64,000 nt of DNA from Aquimarina sp. RZ0 (GTDB lineage Bacteria; Bacteroidota; Bacteroidia; Flavobacteriales; Flavobacteriaceae): contig NZ_VTZU01000024.1 in NCBI RefSeq assembly GCF_008370685.1, positions 1-64,000 on the forward strand, read 5' to 3'. The notes under the pieces were generated by a model. That model saw only the letters and a list, made by a program, of their open reading frames with translations. It ran no database searches and had not been told where the DNA came from. Position numbers and translations under genes: made by a program. The number at the start of each line of letters is the position of its first letter. Positions within the stretch are counted from its first letter, which is position 1. This document shows, piece after piece, positions 57,081 to 64,000 of this stretch.

Positions 57081-57232
57081 AGCAATCAAGGTCAGATCTT
57101 TTGGTTAACAAATAATACTAGCGCTAAACAAGTTGCAATTGAAAGGAACAATTTGGCGAGTGGAATTTACTTTTTCAAGTCTCTGCTTCGGATACACAAT
57201 TAATGAAAAATGGTAAACTGATAATTGATTAA
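57081..57232 (+). pseudogene. remnant of a type IX secretion C-terminal sorting domain
   Basis: The first frame reads NQGQIFWLTNNTSAKQVAIE then RNNLASGIYFFK; after loss of one base near 57180 it continues SASDTQLMKNGKLIID and stops. RxNLASGIYFFK...GKLIID is the typical end of Por-secretion (type A) C-terminal domains of T9SS cargo. Nothing of the passenger protein remains upstream. It is about 45 residues of a dead gene. Confidence 0.75.
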
Positions 57233-57357
57233 AATATCTTCTGAGCGCAACAAAAAAGAGTAATTAATTTGATTTGTTTTTTGCCCTGATAAGATAAAAA
57301 TTCAGATAAAAAGAAATGAATTATTAATCGTTAGGGTAATTAGTTTGCATAAAAGCT

Positions 57358-57642
57358 TTAGGTGGCGTATCTGGCGTGCTTACGGTGTAAATATTTGATC
57401 AATTGCGGTTTATCTTTCTTCCTTTTTTTTATAAACCCTTTGATATTTTCTTTGAGTTGCTCTTTGCTAATGGCTCTTTTCTTTCCAATGATATTGGTTT
57501 TGAAATCTTGATTCACATATTCTTGCGGATTGAGTTCTGGAGAATAGGGAGGAATAAAGAACATTTCTATCTTATCTTTGTGTAGTTCTAACCATTGCTC
57601 TATTTTTTTTGTTTTATGAGAAGAATGATTATCGGTTCGGAG
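57358..57642 (-). pseudogene. IS630-family transposase, C-terminal fragment
   Basis: The fragment reads RTDNHSSHKTKKIEQWLELH then KDKIEMFFIPPYSPELNPQE and YVNQDFKTNIIGKKR. It keeps the second catalytic Asp (DNHSSHK) and the final Glu (NPQEY) of the DDE triad. Upstream the frame meets TAG TAA at once, so the first two thirds are gone. Inactive. Confidence 0.85.
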
Positions 57643-57655
57643 TTACTACATTTGG

Positions 57656-57829
57656 ATGGACATTAAGTTAAGCTTAAAAGATATAGTTTTGAGCATTTGT
57701 GAAAACAACAAGAAGAAATATTTACAATGATATCTAAATGAATTTGTCTACAAACTCAATAGAAGATATTTTGGGGAACGAATCTTCGACAGACTTGTAA
57801 TAGCAAGTATTACAGCAAGTGGGCAATAA
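57656..57829 (+). pseudogene. IS1595-family transposase, C-terminal fragment with internal stop
   Basis: The frame reads KDIVLSICENNKKKYLQ, a TGA (57728-57730) where the family has Arg, then YLNEFVYKLNRRYFGERIFD and RLVIASITASGQ to a TAA at 57827. YLQRYLNEFxYRxNRR is the end of IS1595-type DDE transposases. It abuts the IS630 fragment head to head. Confidence 0.8.
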
Positions 57830-58014
57830 ACGGATGTACATAAATTAATTATTATCCTATTTATATATGATTAAAAAAATGCCTGAGAGTTTAAAAAAAT
57901 AATTATTTACTGTACTTTTGCGCAGATTTATTCGTAACGAATTAAGTCTGTTAAATAAAAAAGAAGAGTTATATAAAACGTAATTGTTTTATACCCTAAA
58001 AAAAGGAGAAAAAT
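57830..58014 (+). promoter_or_regulatory. carA promoter and ribosome-binding site
   Basis: TACTTTTG at 57913-57920 with GTTTA about 19 bp upstream is a good Bacteroidota promoter. The leader is about 90 nt. AAAGGAG at 58002-58008, six bases before the ATG, is a true Shine-Dalgarno site, unusual in this genome. The promoter lies just after the transposase remnants. Confidence 0.7.
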
Positions 58015-59124
58015 ATGAAATATCAATCTCGAAAAAAGGCTATTGTTTTATTGGCTGATGGTACCGTTTTTTATGGAAAAGCTGTAGGACGAGAAGGAAC
58101 CGCTTTTGGTGAAGTATGCTTTAATACAGGTATGACAGGGTATCAGGAGATCTTTACCGATCCATCATATTACGGACAATTAATGGTGACTACCAATGCG
58201 CATATTGGTAATTACGGAACCAATGATGAAGAGATAGAATCTGATTCAATAAAAATTGCTGGTCTTATCGTAAAGAATTTTAGTTATGAATTTTCAAGAG
58301 ATTTGGCAGATGGTTCTTTACAGGAGTTTTTAGAGAAACATAATTTATTGGCTATTTCTGATGTGGATACACGAGCTTTGGTAAGTTATATACGAGATAA
58401 CGGAGCAATGAATGCTTTGATTTCGACAGAAGTAGATGATGTAGAGTCATTAAAACAGCAGTTGGCAGCAGTGCCAGATATGAATGGGCTAGAGTTGGCT
58501 TCAAAAGTTTCTACAAAAGAACCTTATTTTTATGGAGACCCGAATGCTACTTATAAAATATCAGCATTGGATATTGGAGTTAAAAAAAATATTCTGCGTA
58601 ATCTTGCAAAACGAGATGCTTATATTAAGGTTTTTCCATATAATGCAACCTATGAAGAAATGAGCGAATGGCAACCAGACGGTTATTTTTTATCTAATGG
58701 ACCGGGAGATCCTGAACCTCTTTCTGCTGCAATAGACACTGCAAAAGAAATACTAAAAAGAGATTTGCCATTATTTGGGATATGCCTGGGGCATCAGGTA
58801 ATTGGTCTTGCTAATGGAATCAGCACTTATAAAATGCATCACGGGCATAGAGGTATCAATCATCCCGTAAAAAACCTACTCACAGGCAAAGGAGAAATTA
58901 CTTCTCAAAATCATGGCTTTGCTATTAATAGAGAGGAAACAGAGAAACATGCGGATATAGAGATCACTCATGTGCATTTGAATGATAATACCGTTGCAGG
59001 GATAAAAATGAATAGTAAAAATTGTTTTTCAGTACAATATCATCCCGAAGCTAGTCCTGGCCCAAATGATTCTACCTATCTGTTTGATCAGTTTATAACT
59101 AATATTAAAAGTGCAAAAGGATAG
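58015..59124 (+). CDS. carA: carbamoyl-phosphate synthase small subunit
   Basis: The glutaminase subunit, 369 residues, which passes ammonia to CarB for arginine and pyrimidine synthesis. The N-terminal domain has ADGTVFYGKAVGREG and NTGMTGYQEIFTDPSY. The class I glutamine amidotransferase domain carries the nucleophile Cys257 in FGICLGHQVIGLA, the MHHGHRGINHPV segment and the His-Glu pair in QYHPEASPGP. carB is not in the window, so the two subunits are unlinked here. Confidence 0.96.
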   Translation: MKYQSRKKAIVLLADGTVFYGKAVGREGTAFGEVCFNTGMTGYQEIFTDPSYYGQLMVTTNAHIGNYGTNDEEIESDSIKIAGLIVKNFSYEFSRDLADGSLQEFLEKHNLLAISDVDTRALVSYIRDNGAMNALISTEVDDVESLKQQLAAVPDMNGLELASKVSTKEPYFYGDPNATYKISALDIGVKKNILRNLAKRDAYIKVFPYNATYEEMSEWQPDGYFLSNGPGDPEPLSAAIDTAKEILKRDLPLFGICLGHQVIGLANGISTYKMHHGHRGINHPVKNLLTGKGEITSQNHGFAINREETEKHADIEITHVHLNDNTVAGIKMNSKNCFSVQYHPEASPGPNDSTYLFDQFITNIKSAKG

Positions 59125-59289
59125 TGACAAAATTTTAGTTTTTATTGCAAATCTAAAATTGATTTAACAATATGTTTGTCTATAACGTTATAGTTGATAA
59201 CTTGGTAGATCTGTATGGATTTGTGCAATAAATTAAGAGCTTTTAGAAGGTATTAGAATTTATCGGTTTTGTATATTGCGAAGAATTAA

Positions 59290-60606
<1,317 letters not shown>

Positions 60607-60658
60607 AAAATTACCGATAGAAGGGTTTGATTGAAGAAAAATCATCAAATCGATCGAA

Positions 60659-60781
60659 ATGATAGATGCAAAAGTTATAAAAGGGATTCAGTTTTTAGGT
60701 CAAATAATAACGAATCTTGAAAGCGCCTTTCTTTTGTCAGATGATTCGATGGATGCTATTTTTGTTTCGAATTCAGGTTAA
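60659..60781 (+). CDS. possible 40-residue open frame downstream of eno
   Basis: A short frame, MIDAKVIKGIQFLGQIITNL then ESAFLLSDDSMDAIFVSNSG, begins 53 bp after eno and ends 27 bp before the shared terminator. Its composition is protein-like, but I recognise no family and the ribosome-binding site is weak. It may be a real small protein, a remnant, or chance. Confidence 0.3.
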   Translation: MIDAKVIKGIQFLGQIITNLESAFLLSDDSMDAIFVSNSG

Positions 60782-60807
60782 AATAATCAAACAGATTACA
60801 TATTTAT

Positions 60808-60841
60808 AAAAGAAGCTCACTCTCAAAAGTGAGCTTCTTTT
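60808..60841 (+). terminator. terminator after eno
   Basis: AAAAGAAGCTCAC (60808-60820) pairs with GTGAGCTTCTTTT (60829-60841) around an 8-nt loop, with a T-run. It closes the carA/eno transcription unit. Confidence 0.9.
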
Positions 60842-60851
60842 GTTATAAAAT

Positions 60852-60957
60852 GATGTTTTTGATGTTTTTGATGTTTTTTTTCGGGTTTTTAAAGGGGTTA
60901 AAGGGTTAAAAAACTGTTTTTTACGGTAAAATATGGTATTTTAACTTATTTTAACTA
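60852..60957. repeat. three short direct-repeat tracts upstream of the surface protein gene
   Basis: GATGTTTTT is repeated three times (60852-60878). TTAAAGGGG, TTAAAGGG and TTAAAAAA follow in series (60889-60913). TATTTTAACT is repeated twice (60937-60956). The start codon of the surface protein is 60 bp further on, so the tracts occupy its promoter region. Confidence 0.8.
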
Positions 60958-61015
60958 TTTTAGAAGGCTGGTTAAGTAATTTTTAATAATTTCGCGAACC
61001 AAAAAAACATATTAT

Positions 61016-63808
61016 ATGAAGATACTTTTACTATTGTTCTTCTTATTTTTTTTATCGCCCCAAACTACCTTCGGAAAGGATTCGAAGATGAAGAATAGTA
61101 CATCAGAAAGTTTATATAACTTTTGGGCATCTTTTAATGATTATACCTCAAAAGAAGAAATTGAAAAAATAGAGACGCTTAATGCTACCTTTGACTATAC
61201 ACCTTCAGAATTTTGTCAGAACGGAATAGATCCCATTCCTAATGTTACGACCCCCGGAGGGTTATTTAGCAGTACGGCAGGCCTGGTTTTTGTAGATACG
61301 GCTACAGGAATCGTTGATCTCGATGCAAGCACACCAGGAACATATCAAATAACATATACTGTTGCGAGTGGCAGCCCACTTGTCTTTATGCAAAGTATCA
61401 CTATTAATGCTGCGCAACCAGCGAGCATTAGTTATAATAATAATGGCTCATCGTCTACTACATTATGTAGGTCATCTTCAAATCCCACTCCTATAATCAC
61501 AGGAGTAAGCGGAGGTGAGTTTACCAGTTCACCTGATGGATTGGTTTTTGCCGGCGGTGGCGGTGGCGGATCTATTTTTATTGCAAAACCCGAAGAGAAT
61601 CAAAAGATGATGTCATCTACCGGAGAGATAGATTTGAACGCGTCTACTCCAGGAGAATATGTTGTTCAGTATACAACGCCAGAAGGATGTGTTGTCGCTT
61701 CTCATACCGTTTTTATTGTAGATCTTATAGACGCGGCCTATTCTTATGGATCTCCCGTTTTTTGTCAGGATGGAATAGATCCAGCTCCTATATTTAGCCA
61801 GCCATTACCTGCCGGACAAGGACAGGTTTTTCTGGTTACTGCCGGAGGATCCGGGCTTAAGTTTGTAGATAATGATAATCAGGTAAATGCTCTTATTGAT
61901 TTAAGTGAATCTGCCGTAGGATTCTATTCAGTCCAAAGAGTTATTTTTAATAATTGTGGTACTGGAGGTTTTACTTCAAGTACAATTAACCTGCAAATCA
62001 TAGCTTCCGGGAATACTTCGTTTAGTTATAGTGCAGCTACATTTTGTAAAAATGATCCCAATCCGGTTGCCACCATATCCGGAACCAATGGAGGTATGTT
62101 TAGCTCCACAGATCCTAATTTGATTTTTGCCGATGCGGCTACCGGAGAAATAGACGTAACTGCAACACCTGCGGGTATGTATCCTATAGTGTATGACCTT
62201 ACAGGGATTTGTGCTGCAACGAGTACTCCTCAGGATATAACCATAGTGGGAGCGGATGCTTCATTTAGTTATGCTGTGACTGAGTATTGTAGTGGAGATG
62301 TAGACCCTCTACCGACGATTACAGGAACTGCGGGTGGAGTTTTTTCTAATAGTTCCAGTTCTGGATTAGTGATAAACGCAGGTTCTGGATTAATAGATCT
62401 GGATGCCAGTGCAGAAGGTCCTCACGAAATTACATATACAACTGCGGGTGCCTGTGCAGGTTCAAGTACTTTTACAATTACTATTATTACCAACAGTATA
62501 GCAGATTTTGAGTATGCATTGCCGGCATATTGTCAGTCTGATACTAATCCGTCTCCGGTTATAACAGGATCAGGAGGAGGATCTTTTAGTAGTACAGCAG
62601 GTTTGGTTTTTATTGATGCCAATACCGGAGAAATTGATCTCTCAGCAAGTACACCCGGACAGTATACCCTTACCTATGAGATTCCTGATCCCTGTGGGAT
62701 TGTGGTTCAAAAAGATATTACGATAGATAGTGAAAACCCAACGCTTTCTTTTGAAACAAGCCTGGATGATGCACCTTTTATTGCTAGTCCGGGAGCAACT
62801 ATTGATATTGAGCTGGGAAGAAAACTGGAAATACGTTTTCCGGAAACATTTAATGGAACCGTTTCCTGGTCGGGGCCGGATTCTTTTTCTTCTACAGGCA
62901 CAGAAGTAGAGATCTCTAATGATATTCAATTAAGTAATTCAGGCACCTATACTGCTGCAATTACATTTGATGTTGCTTGTGGATCAGCACCTACAACCTA
63001 TGATTTTGTAGTAAATGTATTGAATAGTGTAGTAAGGCTTTCTCCAAAAGTATTCTTACAGGGAGCCATGCTGGGAACTACAGATAATCTGATGAGAGAT
63101 GATCTCAGAACTCTTGGATATCTTCCTAATGATACTCCTTATAGTGATGGTGTTTCTGTAGACGGATCCATTTTTAACGATGCTGCTCTGGATGCTGATA
63201 ATATTGTAGACTGGGTATTTATAGAGTTACGGGATGCGGTAACAAATACCACCGTAATAGATGCGCAATCTGCTTTTGTACAAAAAGATGGAGATATAGT
63301 AGATATAAACGGGAATACAGAACTAACAATGACTGCCACTACAGGCGGGAGTTACTATATAGTAATCAAGCATAGAAACCATTTAGGAATCATGACCGCA
63401 ACTCCTATTGCCCTAAATACGATACCAATCAATATTGATTTTAGAGATGGTAGTCAGGCTACTTTTATTAAAGATAGTGGAGCTGAAGCTCAAACTTCGA
63501 TTGGCATGCCTGTTGGCACTGTCGGGATGTGGGCAGGTGATGCTAATGGAGATAATCAAATCACATATTTTGGAGCATCGACAGAATCGATTGTAATCCG
63601 TCAAAGAGTTTTTGATGATTCAGGTAATTTATTTAATCTTCCAACATATCCTTCGCAGGGCTATAGTAGTACAGATGTTAACATGAATGGGGTTACTGGA
63701 TATTTTGGAGCAAACACCGAATTCGTTTTTATAAGGGATAATGTTTTTAGTAATCCTTTGAATATATTCAATTTACCAACAAATCCAGTTAATCAACAAC
63801 TGCCATAA
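61016..63808 (+). CDS. large secreted surface protein: six Ig-like repeats and calcium-loop tail
   Basis: 930 residues with a signal peptide (to FGKDSK, about residue 21). About residues 57-620 hold six imperfect repeats of 75-100 residues, each with a Tyr/Phe-Cys start, a Pro-rich link (DPxPxI), GGxFSST, GLVFxDxxTG and IDLxASTPGxYxxTY. Next (about 680-800) is a module common in flavobacterial secreted proteins (VFLQGAMLGTTDNLMRDDLR, DWVFIELRDAV, YYIVIKHRNHLGIMTA). The C-terminus has two dockerin-like loops, GDANGDNQITYFGAS and TDVNMNGVTGYFGAN. No type IX sorting domain ends it. Likely an adhesin or matrix protein. Confidence 0.82.
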   Translation: MKILLLLFFLFFLSPQTTFGKDSKMKNSTSESLYNFWASFNDYTSKEEIEKIETLNATFDYTPSEFCQNGIDPIPNVTTPGGLFSSTAGLVFVDTATGIVDLDASTPGTYQITYTVASGSPLVFMQSITINAAQPASISYNNNGSSSTTLCRSSSNPTPIITGVSGGEFTSSPDGLVFAGGGGGGSIFIAKPEENQKMMSSTGEIDLNASTPGEYVVQYTTPEGCVVASHTVFIVDLIDAAYSYGSPVFCQDGIDPAPIFSQPLPAGQGQVFLVTAGGSGLKFVDNDNQVNALIDLSESAVGFYSVQRVIFNNCGTGGFTSSTINLQIIASGNTSFSYSAATFCKNDPNPVATISGTNGGMFSSTDPNLIFADAATGEIDVTATPAGMYPIVYDLTGICAATSTPQDITIVGADASFSYAVTEYCSGDVDPLPTITGTAGGVFSNSSSSGLVINAGSGLIDLDASAEGPHEITYTTAGACAGSSTFTITIITNSIADFEYALPAYCQSDTNPSPVITGSGGGSFSSTAGLVFIDANTGEIDLSASTPGQYTLTYEIPDPCGIVVQKDITIDSENPTLSFETSLDDAPFIASPGATIDIELGRKLEIRFPETFNGTVSWSGPDSFSSTGTEVEISNDIQLSNSGTYTAAITFDVACGSAPTTYDFVVNVLNSVVRLSPKVFLQGAMLGTTDNLMRDDLRTLGYLPNDTPYSDGVSVDGSIFNDAALDADNIVDWVFIELRDAVTNTTVIDAQSAFVQKDGDIVDINGNTELTMTATTGGSYYIVIKHRNHLGIMTATPIALNTIPINIDFRDGSQATFIKDSGAEAQTSIGMPVGTVGMWAGDANGDNQITYFGASTESIVIRQRVFDDSGNLFNLPTYPSQGYSSTDVNMNGVTGYFGANTEFVFIRDNVFSNPLNIFNLPTNPVNQQLP

Positions 63809-63819
63809 AAATATAAAAA

Positions 63820-64000
63820 ATGAAAAAAACTTTACTAATATTTGCTATCTTAATGTTTGGTATAGAATCAAATATAGCTCAGTCCAATTATGACTTTACT
63901 TTAAGTCAGGATGATATTTATCAGTTCACAGTTTCTGCTGTTTCTACATTTGATTCAGGAACGGATGTGCCTAATTTAGAAGCTTTTGGTTTTACTATTA
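63820..64000 (+). CDS. secreted protein, 3' end outside the window
   Basis: The frame starts 11 bp after the surface-protein stop (MKKTLLIFAILMFGIESNIAQ, a signal peptide) and runs open to the window edge (60 residues seen). The mature start SNYDFTLSQDDIYQFTVSAV resembles small secreted proteins that follow such surface-protein genes in flavobacteria. It is probably co-transcribed. No function can be given. Confidence 0.75.
   Translation, partial: MKKTLLIFAILMFGIESNIAQSNYDFTLSQDDIYQFTVSAVSTFDSGTDVPNLEAFGFTI

Noticed and set aside
59181..59192. 12-bp palindrome TATAACGTTATA before eno as an operator
   Set aside because: Single copy, 125 bp from the gene, no aligned promoter; recorded under eno but not called as a site.

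Overview
The window is an AT-rich chromosomal segment of a Flavobacteriia (Bacteroidota) bacterium, most likely a marine Flavobacteriaceae of the Aquimarina type. The genus is an inference. The phylum rests on SusC/SusD pairs, SPII lipoproteins, TAnnTTTG -7 promoters, weak or absent Shine-Dalgarno sites, a zinc-free L36, and a str-S10-spc-alpha ribosomal cluster with no tuf, adk or map inside it.

Layout. 1-5112: the end of an IS110-family element has inserted into and truncated an alpha-2-macroglobulin-like gene. 5539-14340: mixed metabolic genes (alkylsulfatase-like lipoprotein, Mpl-type Mur ligase, PaiB-like and DUF1569 proteins, RadC, a polysaccharide-deacetylase-family protein that has lost its metal-binding motifs, a YjjG-type HAD phosphatase). 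14389-17221: a three-gene envelope operon (lipoprotein, DUF5723-like outer-membrane protein, secreted protein). 17387-20496: rarA, a rhomboid protease and rlmB. 20583-36393: a minus-strand nutrient-uptake region with two SusC/SusD pairs, an operon-tail lipoprotein, a large FG-GAP/ASPIC lipoprotein and a small secreted protein. The two susC genes share the same promoter and leader layout. 36543-36661: a perfect 11-bp tandem array grown from the last codons of an Omp85-like gene. 38529-55713: the ribosomal super-operon from rpsL to rplQ, with fusA, secY, infA and rpoA. Four of its intergenic gaps hold RNA structures that look like leaders or attenuators.

55774-57900 is a decay zone between rplQ and carA. 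It holds an orphan lipoprotein, a 165-bp near-perfect palindromic element, a frameshifted type IX secretion C-terminal domain remnant, and remains of IS630-type and IS1595-type transposases. carA and eno follow with a strong promoter and a terminator. The window closes with a large repeat-rich surface protein (six repeats plus a calcium-loop tail) and the start of a small secreted protein.

I found no CRISPR array, phage, defence island or biosynthetic cluster. The most unusual signals are regulatory or structural: the shared susC promoter-leader, the 11-bp array, the palindromic element, the ribosomal leader structures, and the deacetylase pseudoenzyme. No tRNA or rRNA gene was recognised.
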